Source: Rhizoclosmatium globosum (Eukaryota; Chytridiomycota; Chytridiomycetes; Chytridiales; Chytriomycetaceae). From it: a stretch of DNA of 64,000 nt. A model generated the notes under the pieces. The model ran no database searches, was not told the origin of the DNA, and saw only the letters and a list, made by a program, of their open reading frames with translations. Shown one piece after another: positions 12,901-23,444 of the stretch (its first letter is position 1; the number at the start of each line of letters is the position of its first letter). A program made the translations under genes and the position numbers. The stretch lies in assembly GCA_002104985.1 (NCBI GenBank), contig MCGO01000067.1, positions 124,001 through 188,000 of the forward strand. Reading direction: 5' to 3'.

Positions 12901-15900
12901 TGCTACGGCAACGTCAACACCAACCCCACTTCCATCGTCTTCTGCTGCACCCATTCCAGCCGCTAAAACGGTTGCATCATCACTTCCATCTTCGATGCGT
13001 AAGAAAACTTCAAAATCTGCCTCCTCAACAGCGAATACAACTCCAATTGCTCCGAGGCATGTGTCATTCCAACAACCTGCCCCAGCGGTTTCTTCGCCTT
13101 TGGCAACGGCTTCAGGATCCACAGACAAACCAGAAAACGTCACTCCTGTGTCAAAAACCAACTCGGTCCTTAAAAAGCACCCAATGACTGCAGTTTCATC
13201 TTCCAATTCAAAAAAGAGAGAAAGTGTTATTTTACAAATGTTGGAAACGAAGCCTATCCTCGACGTGAATACTACGCTTGCGGAAGCTATCGGTTAGTCA
13301 TCATCTTGAATAAACATTAATTCGCAATCTAATCCGGCTGCGGAACAGATGTGGTTTTAAAGGCGGAGCAAACTGGTTCAACCCCAACTTTCTCACTGGA
13401 TAAGAAAACTCTGGTCCGGACGGGGAAGTCAATGGAGTCACGCGGATTATTGCGGAGCGTAACTGTTCAAATTCCAAAGATTAATGGGCGTTCTATTACG
13501 AAGCAACTGTTTGTGCATACATCTTTGTCTACAACGGGACCAGAAGTCTCGCAATTTATTGATGAATTGAGCGAGTTATCTGTGAATGTCGCTGTTACGG
13601 CTAAGCCTGGGAAAGAACGACCGATTCAAACATTAGACGCGCCATTGGAACGTCTTCCAGATATACAAATGAAATTCGGAGGATTTGAAATGGCCGATTT
13701 CCAAAAGCAGAATGCAGCAGACATGGACGCTCATGATGGTCCAACGGAATCCCAACTTGAAGATATTGCAAAGTCAAACCCGTTCCACTTCTGGATGAAC
13801 TCTGCCAAAAAATATGGGTATGTGTCAATTCCGTTGGGATGAAATGTTAGCGCTAAATACCTTGCGTTAGATACATTATGGCGAAAGTTCTTCGGGTGAA
13901 GTTGATTCATGAATGGCTGTACCATTATTTCGTCACTTTGCATTCATCAGAGAGATCACGACCCAAAGGAGTATTCACTACATTAGATGTCTATAACTTC
14001 ATGGCTTTGGATTTATATCTAAAAATTGTTGGTGTGACAACGAATGCTCCTGAATTAGATACGTATTTGGACTCTGGCGGTGACCGTAACTGCTCGCTTA
14101 TCAACTTGCCGGAGTCTGTCAAAATGTCCGTCCTTGCAAAACCGTACAAACTCAAGTCTTATGTTATCACATACTTGGACTTCCTCCTTACTCTAAATAT
14201 TGTGTCCTACGTGAATCCAAATCATTCTGATGATCCGAATATTTCGGCAAACGAAGAACTTATTTTGAACACAACTGTCGCTGTTACAGATTATCGAAAG
14301 ACAAAGCCGGTACTTGTCCGAAATTGTGTAATTGAGTCTGAAGAGAACCTGAGGTTTTATTGGCTTCAACTAGAGCTTGTGTATCGCAAACTCCTACCAT
14401 CTGATGAACGACCAGCGGAGGAAAGTGATGATCAGCCTCGAACAAAGAGGAGAAGGCTCATCAAACACACTGTCCCAAAGGACTCGACTCCTATGGTGTC
14501 AAAAATACTGACACTACTTCAGCCAAGAAACTGGCAGTCAAGTTATTTATTCAATGCGGAGGAAGTGGCGGTCCTCGAATCTCACGTCGATCGAAAAAAG
14601 AATGTGTTTCCTGTGGATGATAACATCAAGATCCAGCAAATCGCTCAAGAGCTGAACCTAGCACCAGCTCACGTGAAACACTATTTCTATCGCGTTCAAC
14701 AAAACTATGAAAGACGTTTACTCATGATCCGAGAAAAGCAAGACAAGGACGAATTAAAAAAGAATAATGCTCCTCCAGTTGTTGACGATGTTTTGAAAAA
14801 GAATCGCCAGAAAGTCAAGGAAGTGTTGCGCCGAAAGAATCCGTCCAACTTAGAGGCGAGCTCATCTTCCGGACTTCTGGTGTCTGAGCCGACTGTTGAG
14901 ATTATTGGAAACGTGGCTATCGCAAAGAAACGGGTTCGTACTATTTGGACTCTTGATGAAGATCTCTTGTTGATGCATGGATACGCTATTTTGCGATGTT
15001 TGAGTACATCTCGAGGAGTTCGTTTTAGTTGGGTTCCAATTGCGAAGGCTCTTGGTATTGAGCGTGAGCTCTGTCGTCGTCGAATGGTCGTACTTCTCAA
15101 AACGAAGTTGAATGAGGAAAAAGTCAATCTCCTTGTTGCCGAATGGCCAAGATTCTATGATAATGGCATGAAAGCGGGTGATTTCGGCGAGATTCCCATT
15201 CAAGAGTTATTGGGCATTGATGCAACTCCACACATTCAAAGCTACTTTCAAAAGTCGAGGTTCCTTGAAAGGTTTGCTTCTTTAAATAGTTGTATTGTTG
15301 CTAAGTGTTTCTTCAGGTCTATCATTGAAACTGTTGGCGCTGTTGTGCCACTCCCAATTTCAATCAGCCTTGTCCATGATTCATTTGCAGTATATCCATT
15401 CCATGGAGCTATTAATAAGCACAGCCAATTGAAAGAAAGTCTCGAAGGGGTGTTCACAATTCGTGGGAAAATGTCAATTCTGTATAGCACTGCACTGCTG
15501 GCGGATATTCATGACACCAATATTTGCGATAACTCATCTGATGGGAAACTGTTGGATGTCAGTAAATCTATTGAAAAAGTGATGGCGTCAGTGAAGGTAA
15601 TTTAGTTACTGACTCATCAACAACGCTAACGTGTTCCCAGTCTGTGATGATAACTCCCGAAACTCGATACAATTCTGATGTCGCGTTCCGACTTATGTAT
15701 CAATTCTCTACCGGAGTCGTTAGTGAAGCTCTCAGCATCTTGATGATGGAAGGAGGATTGGTCAAAAACAAGAAAGGCTACAAAGATCGCACTGTACCTG
15801 GCCGATCTTTGACGTTGTCTGACAAATTTCTGAGTACCATTGCAGGCGTATTGCCCACTGGGTTGATTCCGCAAGTTTTATCGTCAATCTCTGAGTTATT

Positions 15901-17030
15901 TGAATCCAATGAAGCTTTACGCCCCGTTCCGACACTAACAAATGGTTTGATGTGCCTCTTGCTGGAATCTTTGGCGTACGATGTTATCAAACTTACGCCC
16001 AGCTTGAAAGATCCTGAAGGTAAAATCAGTTGACTGATTTCAATCGGTTCTAAATGCAATTATATAGCTGAGCCAGAAATCTTGGTAACCAGCAAACTCA
16101 TTCCATCGAAAACAGAAGTGTCTGAAAATCAAGAAAAGCTTGCAACTTTCGATGATTTGAGTGATGAAGATTTTGACTCCCGGATCAAGTCTTTTCTCGC
16201 TGATACGGAACCAGTAATTGCTGAAGTATTTGAGGTGATTTCTAAAGCAGGCACTGAAGGTGTGAGCTTAATGGACATGAAGGTAAGCTCTTTGTTATCC
16301 TGTACATCCTAGATATTGACTACTAATTAAAAATCTGCAGAAATTAATGGCAAATGGAAGTTCGCTATTGACTGATTCTGAAATTGTGTCCTCCGTTTCC
16401 GTTCTTCTAAAAACAAACCTTGTAGGAAGTAACGTCAAAGTAATTTCGAAAGTTGGTAGAACATTGCCACTATTTGTTTCGGCCGCGTCCTTAAAGCCAT
16501 GGATGCTTCGTGCCCCTGATGAAGTAGGGACTCCAGGATTATCATCCGCAAGCTTCCCTCTTCGTTTATGGTACGATATTCATGGGTCTATGATTCAAAG
16601 CGCCCTTCGTGCGTGTATTGAGTGTGTTATGGGCCACATCGTGGAAAGCCCGGGAGTGCAGGAGGTTCGAAATTCGGCTTACTTTGAGACGTTTCTTAAA
16701 ACCTTTCAACAGAGTAATTTGGCGTCACTTGTCGCCCCAGTCATGAATCCTGTGGAATTAAGTGACATATTGGATTTGCTTATTGAACGCCGTGCCTGCA
16801 AAAAAGTCTGTTTGTTGAAACCAAAGAAATATACCAGTCTGCGTGACGCCATGACCAGAAGAACGGCTCCCATGCTTTGTGGTAAGATTGAAAACAGTAT
16901 TTACTTCTTCGTCCGTGTACATAACCAAACAAAACATGAAATTATAGATGAAAATACGATCGACGAAAACAAAGTTTCAAGTTATTTCCCCCTTCCAGAA
17001 TGGTACAACGTCTCCAATATTTCCATCTGA
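9945..17030 (+). CDS. TFC3: Largest (B-block-binding) subunit of transcription factor IIIC, with an internal PHD finger
   Basis: TFIIIC recognises the B box of tRNA genes and recruits TFIIIB for RNA polymerase III. The N terminus (MDDFIAGCVDEVALEG) matches GTF3C1/Tfc3. A winged-helix B-block domain follows (GVTQFELAKLLNMDPRNLFH), then a second winged helix (MERKMFNKVLGSLQEKG) and the later block YGYIMAKVLRVKLIHEWLY. I place 16 exons: 9945-9999, 10074-10181, 10237-10322, 10373-10486, 10537-10691, 10744-11071, 11130-12014, 12059-12193, 12243-13292, 13349-13817, 13871-15271, 15317-15596, 15641-16019, 16068-16282, 16341-16881 and 16948-17030. They sum to 6284 nt, one short of a multiple of three. 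The missing base maps to the C run at 12785-12789, where the frame jumps within a Pro-rich stretch. With it the protein is about 2094 residues. A complete PHD finger is encoded across exons 8 and 9, followed by acidic and Gly/Pro/Tyr-rich low-complexity sequence. Confidence 0.9.
12059..12290 (+). other. PHD finger segment inside the TFIIIC subunit gene
   Basis: The residues read DCSKCKENKDDDKILLCDHC, then DKGLHTYCADPPLDAVPEGD, then W followed after a 49-bp intron by FCSAECKSKG. This gives a complete Cys4-His-Cys3 set in the spacing of histone-tail-reading PHD fingers of the KDM5/JARID type. It sits between the N-terminal winged-helix region and the low-complexity linker of the TFIIIC subunit, and both flanking splices keep the frame. 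Confidence 0.85.
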
Positions 17031-17053
17031 TTCCGTTAGAAAATAAACTGTTG

Positions 17054-18897
17054 CTATATTTTGGAGACCTTGTTTCCCCCTATTTTGGGATTCTCTTTTG
17101 TCAAGGCCGCTCGACCTGCTTCTTTGTAATTGAAGCTACATTGATGTCGATCTGAATATCGATGCGTGGAACAGAAGAAGTTTGAGCATTTGCATTTGAA
17201 GACGGCTATGGATCCAAGTTTCTTGTTACACGTGAAGCAGTTGGTTGGTTTGTGGTTGGATGGTGAAATTGGCTTCTTTGTGCCTCCTCCGACTCCTCTA
17301 GAAATTAAAGTGTCTCTTTTTTGTGGTGAGTTTCGTGCTGTCCTCTTCCTTGGCACTCCATCGGCTGCATTAGGCGGTGCAGGCAACGGAGTCTTCGCTG
17401 ATCGAGAAACTGATTTAAGCCTTGGTAAAACAGCGGACTCATTGTTCATCTTTGTTGCCGGAGAAGAAGTGATGTCAGGTGAAAATCGAACCGATTTGGC
17501 TCGAGGAGGAAGGGCTTCAACTGAAAGGTTCTCGTCGTTTCTGATTGTTTCAGTAGATGACATGGTATTTTTATCTTTGCTCTTAAGTATTGTAGAGATG
17601 GTATCTGGTGCCGATTCTCCATGATGTAAAACTTTTGATGTGGATGCAGTTACAGGCCTAGATTTGACGACTGTTATATCTGGACTTTGAGCGAGCCTCA
17701 TGATACTAATTGCAGTTGCTGGTCGAATCTTTTTTCGTGCAACGCACGTTGTGAGGTCTTCTCTGTGTTTTACATCTGATGCCATTGATTTTGAGGTTTG
17801 GCTGATGAAAGCCGCAGTAGCAGGGCGTGATTTAATTACTTCGAAATGAGGCATGGCCCCTTTTGATAATCTCATGATGCTGATTGCAGTTGCGGGTCGC
17901 ACTTTTTTAGATGAGCTCACCGAATCTTTTCCAGCAGAATCAGTTGGATGCGGGGAGGTATCGTCACCGAACACATCTGAACTATTTAATCTTTGAGAGG
18001 ACAAGACTTTGTTGTATGAACGAGCGGAAGAAGAAAATTCAAGCAAGGTTCGGTGACTCTTTGACAATGCACTTGAAAATCTATTTGATTTATGCGCACT
18101 CTTTGGGACGGTAGATCGAGAGAAGCTTTCGCGGTTATCTAGCATGGATAGGAAGGTTGCCGTGGATAGGGATGAATATGAGGAGTCGGATCGAGAGGTG
18201 ATTGAATTTTCCCGAGAATCCTCAACGGAATCTTCTTCTTCCTCAAAGTAATCTTCACAAATTTCTTCATCAGTTTCTTCCCTTCTCTCTTCGTCGTCAT
18301 CGTCATCATCGTCATCATCAAGATCTTCTTCATCGAACGTGTTTTCGTTGTTCTCGAAATCATCATCGAATTCTCCACCCGTCAGTTCGTTCAGAATAAA
18401 TGGAGGAAGTCCTTGAGCTAGTTTGAACAATTGATTTGCCGCGTCTTTCTTGTCAAGGACAGCTCCTCCTTCTCCCTCCTTCATATGAAACTCGAGCATA
18501 TACAGTCCATCACTTTGTTTACAAAGAACAACGACCACCGAGTCGTCTTTTTTAGTCTTTCTTATTCTAGTGACTGGTCCTGGACCTTTTTTCAAAGGTT
18601 TAGAAACGCGATACAATGAAAGTGAGAGTACTAGAGCAAAATACCTGCAGTCATATGCACAGCAAGCTGAAGCCGAGATCCCGCACGTATTCCCAAGTCT
18701 CTGATCGCAGCTGTATCCTTCAAAGTCTTTTCTCCAAACATGAGAATCTGAGTTTCAAGGGGAATCGCCTCCTCCTCTTCGATTCTAATTTTGACATCGC
18801 GTACCGTGTCTGTTGGTCTTATTGCGACTTTGAACTGTTTTCCAGTTACAGTTCCGACGGTGACTTGCTGCGTGGGTGGTGCAGAGGACGTTGACAT
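17054..18897 (-). CDS. Ubiquitin-like/AN1 zinc-finger protein, ZFAND4 (ANUBL1) type, intact copy
   Basis: Exons 18897-18645 and 18585-17054 splice in frame to 594 residues. The N-terminal ubiquitin-like domain (VTGKQFKVAIRPTDTVRDVK, ending RAGSRLQLAVHMTAG) is followed by an acidic stretch, an Arg/Ser-rich middle with three repeats of the type IRPATAISIMRLS, and a C-terminal AN1 finger. The finger contains CFTCNKKLG, FKCKCSNFFCSTHRYSDRH and C, the Cys/His pattern expected for AN1. The same domain order is found in vertebrate ZFAND4. The intron at 18586-18644 falls exactly after the Gly of MTAG. The stop lies 23 bp from the convergent TFIIIC stop, and the ATG lies 36 bp from the ATG of an NAD+ synthetase pseudogene. 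Confidence 0.88.
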
Positions 18898-18933
18898 TTG
18901 ATTTTGTTGACTTTGATTCGAATTGATTCAGGG
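18898..18933. promoter_or_regulatory. 36-bp shared 5' region between divergent genes (copy 1)
   Basis: Only 36 bp separate the ATG of the AN1-finger gene (18897, minus) from the ATG of the NAD+ synthetase copy (18934, plus). Promoter elements for both directions must therefore overlap this gap and the first exons. The equivalent gap at 23409-23444 is nearly identical. Confidence 0.6.
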
Positions 18934-19945
18934 ATGAACACAATCACCGTTGCAGTGTGCACGCTCGTGAGGACCCTCCTTCCCACTCAAGTAGTTAGTA
19001 TGTTGTAGCATGTTCTAAGTAGTACTTTATTAGAACCAATGGGCGCTGGACTTCACGGGCAACTTGGAGCGCATCAAAGTGTCGATCAGGAAGGCAAAGG
19101 CGGCCGGGGCTGCGTACCGACTGGGCCCGGAACTCGAAGTAACCGGATACGGATGCAACGATCACTTTTACGAGAGTTGAGTGGAATCACTCGATCCTCG
19201 CCTGATATCTTACCCCCAATCTAAGACGACACCTTCCTCCATTCGTGGGAAGTCCTGGCTGAGCTCCTCGAGTCTGGCGAATGTAATGGCATTATCTGCG
19301 ATATTGGCATGCCCGTCATGCATGGTAACTTTCTCCCCTTCTTTCATCAAGTCATTGCTAATATCTTACTCATATCTCACCAGATGAACAAGCTCTAAAC
19401 GACGCCCGTTACATTGTCGGCAACCAGGAATACATTCCAGCCGACGCCAAAGACCTCTGTGGCCATATTCTCTACACATCCTGCAGAAAACTCATCCGAC
19501 GAAACACACAATCGCGCAACTAGGCTTGCCAAGGACATTGGAAATAATCAAGTCAACTTAAACATGGATTCTGTCTGAACTGGATTCAGTCACATCAGCC
19601 ATTATCGTAGCCGAAAACTTGGCCCTCCAAAACATCCAAGCGCGTTCTCGATGGTTCTTTCGTACCTATTTGCTAGCTCTTACCTCAGCTCTTACCTTGG
19701 TGCAGATCAAAGCAGGGGAACTTTCCCTGTACTTGGGTCAGCCAACGTTGATGAGATTCTTTGTGGTTACGTTACCAAATATGACTGTGCGTCTGCTGAT
19801 GTGAACCCGATCGGTGGATTTGGTGAGAAGGACTTAAAAGGTTTGTACAGCACTTAAGAACCAAGAACTGCTTTTGATTTATCAATGTTGAAAGATTATG
19901 TTCTGCAATTTTAGCGTTCCTTGCTATCATGATACTCAGCTAAGA
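18934..19945 (+). pseudogene. Decayed copy of glutamine-dependent NAD+ synthetase
   Basis: The first exon ([11 protein letters not shown]), the first intron and the next two exons match the copy at 23445. The sequence then jumps at about 19322, from the codons for GMPVMH directly to the 5' splice region of a later intron. About 1 kb is deleted, including most of the nitrilase domain and the ATP-binding loop. Further on there is a TAA in the codons after DEQAL, short deletions (near 19476 and 19608) and an inserted stretch near 19570. Similarity fades near 19945. The part encoding ELLESG is in frame here but frameshifted in copy 2, so the copies differ independently. Confidence 0.88.
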
Positions 19946-20059
19946 AATTCATCCATGAAAACTCTGACACACAAATTCAACTGGGAACAAACAAGCGTTT
20001 ATGGCATTGGTTACACTACGTCACTTCAGTAATAACTTATCCCGAAAACTATCTATATC

Positions 20060-20283
20060 CTATGCGATTGCTGAATACTCTCACAATTCAACTCGAAAAT
20101 GTGCGTAACAAGTAGGACTCACAGTTCCATTCCGTCTTTGTCTCTTGCGTCTCTAGATCGGAAGCTGGCAGCCTACAATGGAGCAAGCGCAGAATTTGAT
20201 GACTTTCTGCAACTCTTCACTCGAATCACCAGATACATTAAGAACTGGGGATGGGCATGACTAAAATTAAGATGCAATAAACT
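20060..20283 (+). pseudogene. Fragment of the coiled-coil gene from 7749-8176
   Basis: From GCGATTGCTGAATACTCTC onward this segment matches exon 2 of the coiled-coil gene. It then jumps at a shared GTCTC to the exon 3 sequence CTAGATCGGAAGCTGGCAGC and runs to the equivalent of the stop codon and GATGCAATAAA. The intron and its flanks are missing together, and the frame is broken by substitutions and small indels. It is transcribed in the opposite orientation to the parent, on the plus strand. Confidence 0.85.
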
Positions 20284-21281
20284 CCTGTTATTTATGTAAC
20301 CAGAAAGAAGTATGTACCTGTCCATTTTGATGACATCGATATTGAAGAACTGAGAAGGATATTTCAGTCGTCCTTCTACCCAAGGACTTCTGTGGTCTGA
20401 GAACGACAGAAAATCAGGAACAAAAAGGCTGTGACAGGAGCTTGAATAGGGTTTGAACAGTAGAAAACCTTGAATTATAGTCATTGGAAAAATGAGAAGA
20501 AGAGAAGAGCACCATTAATTATTACGAAGTTTCTTGTTTTTGATGCCATAGCTAAAACATAGTTAAAGTCTTCCGTCTACGTTACATTAGTAAAAGTCTC
20601 CTGTTTGATTAAGAAGACACTGATCTTATTATAAGGTACTCGAGTTGCTGCACAAGTGTGTATATAAATTATTGTACAACGGCGACTGCGGACTACGCAA
20701 AAACTGAAACAGTTCAAATGTTCAAATTCTACCCCCACACCAACTGATGTCCGAAATCTTCCTCCAAAACCAGACTACTACCCCAGAGCCTTATCCTTTG
20801 GTACCAACATCACCCTACTCAAGTCCATATCTGAAGAACATGTTTGCGGAGCAAAGACCCTCGCCTGCTTTTCCTGTCTGTAATGGGTCGACTGGTGGAA
20901 GTTGATGCCGCAGCACGAAGCAGGGATACTTTGATTGCTCGTCTGCCACTTCTCCTTTAGGCCGAGGAGATGCAGAGGTACAGTACGGGTAAGTATCCGG
21001 GGCGATTCATTGTGGGCTTCGAGATCCCCCGACATCCTTTATGGTTTTAGGGACGAAGAAGAAGACCCTCGCTACTGACTGAACTGGACTGGATTTATAT
21101 TACTTCTTTACAGTGAATAATAAACGATAACGTATCTTATTATGACTGATTGGTTGAAGTTAAATCACGACATTGTTTGGAAACGTTAGCTAACTGTCCC
21201 TGCTGAATTCAGAGTATATCTAGCCAGTTTAATGTCAAAGTTAGATGAAAGCGATACGTCCATGTTTATTTCTCTTTCTTA
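20284..21281. other. Gene-poor stretch with possible coding remnants
   Basis: No intact gene is supported. A short open stretch at about 20298-20400 (plus) reads KKYVPVHFDDIDIEELRR before a stop. Another at about 20747-20880 reads RNLPPKPDYYPRALSFGTN. Both look like eroded exons of unknown origin. Together with the two pseudogenes to the left they suggest a region of accumulated gene debris. Confidence 0.4.
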
Positions 21282-22781
21282 TTATTCATCCTCCTCGGAG
21301 TCCTCACTTGCCAAACGTACGTTCCGAAAAAAGCCTCCAATGCATTCCTCGTAGAACTGGCATTGGTGCGTCAAGTCGTCTTTTGTTTCTGTCATTTAAA
21401 AAGAGTTTAGAGAAGCGACAAGCAGTTCCAACGACTTACTTGTGAAAAGCTGCAATTCAATGCACGAGCCAATCATGCTTATACAGCTTTGCAATGAAAG
21501 CAATTCATCGTCGGCAAGCTTGAGCAATAATTGGGCTTCGAGTACTAACTTACACAGTGTCGTTAGGTTTGATCCTGGATATCTTCTTGATTCTTCTTTC
21601 AATCCCCCTTGTCCAAACACAGACCCTGACCTCTTGTCCACCTTGAGTCCACCCGTGCGCTTTAAAAGACTCTCCAAGTCTTGCTGAACTGGAGACATCT
21701 TAAGCGCCTTCAGGAAACGGATTAGGCCAACTTTCACACCAGTAAGACAACGGCGTAACCCCACTTTCAACAGACCGAGCGGCATCAAACCAAGATCATG
21801 GGGGACAAGAAATCCCTGAATTTGAAATGCCGGAAGGACTGGTTCTAATCTGACAGGTTTGAATGATGTGTCTTGTTGAGGATCCAATTCCTTATACTTC
21901 AAACATGCCAATACCAGTGTGATAAGAATTTTGTCCACACGACTGCCTTGATTTGTAGAAAGCGTACGGAAGCATTCTGAGTCCCCTGCAATGCAGTGCA
22001 GAACGATGCTGGCTTGCGCTGTCCGTAACAGGCACTCAAAGTCTGAGCCCCACGGAACGTGGTGCTCTCCAATGTGTGCAGATGAATCTCTTAATACAGG
22101 GAACAAATGGGCCGAGTGGGTCGGCGATACCCAAAAGTTCCTCACGCCCAAAACCAGTGACGGTAAATGGCTTAAATCCAAGGAAGAGTTTATAAGAGCT
22201 GGAGCGTTGAGCTTTATGTAGTATTTCGTTGAGAGTAGAAGGCTTGATATCACAGTGGCTGTGTGCATCATTCTTTCCACATGTGTGTGTGAGTGGCGGC
22301 AAATAAGCTCAGGATTTGTTGAATCTAACCCGTTTTCAGCGTGCGCCGGCGAATCAAGGAGAACACTTGTCAAACGCGCGAACTTTGCAGGCGTAGTGAA
22401 GAGGGCCGTGGTTGTTGTCGTGGTTGCTGTCGTGGTTGCTGTAGGGGACGTTGTTTTGGAAAAGGTTCGCTTGGAACTTTGAAGAACCACGGATCGCGGC
22501 GTCTCGGAAACGGAACTGAAGGCAAGAGCAGTCCGATCATTCTGAACAGATCCATCCATTGCGCGCGAGATGTCTGCGATTTGAAAGCACGCGTTTAGAG
22601 TGAAATCGCACTTCGCTGAAACAAGTACCAAGTTCAGCCCTTTCATACTCTGCTGCTGAATTCGGCGCCATTCATTGAAGTCGTCAAACGACGCCTCCGG
22701 ATTGTTGGCGCGTATGATCTGCCAGGACTCAAGACTTGCTGCGGTGACCTTCATTTGGGATTGATTGTTCGGACTTTTCAA
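21282..22781 (-). CDS. Unrecognised protein of 482 residues
   Basis: Exons 22781-21440 and 21388-21282 splice in frame. The intron is GTAAGT...GACAG. The N terminus (ESWQIIRANNPEASFDDFNE) is followed by a Thr-rich run near residues 110-130 and a Leu-rich helical second half, for example LGLLKVGLRRCLTGVKVGLI and LLLKLADDELLSLQSCISM. The very acidic C terminus is SEDSEEDE. There is no signal peptide or clear transmembrane segment. I recognise no family. It lies between the two copies of the duplicated gene pair, and its 5' flank abuts the breakpoint near 22991. Confidence 0.65.
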
Positions 22782-22990
22782 TTTTTCTGTTTTTTAATCT
22801 AAGAAAACTCCCTAACCCCTTCCTTCTGTTGGAACCTATGTTCGTCCCTGTTTATTTACATTTATTGCACCCTCATTACTCTTGCACGTTCCCACAAAAC
22901 TCTTTGCCTATCTTCTACTCTCAACTCTCACTCAGCGTGTTCATCAGCTTTGAACCCGCTCTCTCAGAAGTATCTCTCATACTTTAACAC

Positions 22991-23408
22991 CTTCATATGA
23001 AACTCGAGCATATACAGTCCATCACTTTGTTTACAAAGAACAACGACCACCGAGTCGTCTTTTTTAGTCTTTCGTATTCTAGTGACTGGTCCTGGACCTT
23101 TTTTCAAGGGTTTAGAAACGCGATACAATGAAAGTGAGAGTACTAGAGCAAAATACCTGCAGTCATATGCACAGCAAGCTGAAGCCGAGATCCCGCACGT
23201 ATCCCAAGTCTCTGATCGCGGCTGTATCCTTCAAAGTCTTTTCTCCAAACATGAGAATCTGAGTTTCAAGGGGAATCGCCTCCTCCTCTTCGATTCTAAT
23301 TTTGACATCGCGTACCGTGTCTGTTGGTCTTATTGCGACTTTGAACTGTTTTCCAGTTACAGTTCCGACGGTGACTTGCTGCGTGGGTGGTGCAGAGGAC
23401 GTTGACAT
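22991..23408 (-). pseudogene. Truncated copy of the ubiquitin-like/AN1 zinc-finger gene
   Basis: The ubiquitin-like exon, the intron and about the first 35 codons of exon 2 are almost identical to 18479-18897. The match stops abruptly at about 22991, inside the codons for EFHMKE. The acidic, repeat and AN1-finger parts are absent. After the breakpoint the frame adds only about eight codons before a stop. A one-base deletion near 23202 (one T fewer than in copy 1) also breaks the ubiquitin-like exon, but it could be a base-call error. Confidence 0.85.
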
Positions 23409-23444
23409 TTGCTTTTGTTGACTTTGATTCGAATTGATTCAGGG
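23409..23444. promoter_or_regulatory. 36-bp shared 5' region between divergent genes (copy 2)
   Basis: This is the counterpart of 18898-18933, with only one or two substitutions. Here it presumably serves the complete NAD+ synthetase copy to the right. Confidence 0.55.

Noticed and set aside
19039..19857. A functional second NAD+ synthetase gene
   Set aside because: About 1 kb including much of the nitrilase domain and the ATP loop is deleted and there are in-frame stops, so it is a pseudogene.
20060..20283. Retrocopy of the coiled-coil gene
   Set aside because: The missing part extends into both exons beyond the intron and there is no poly(A) tract, so simple retroposition does not fit.
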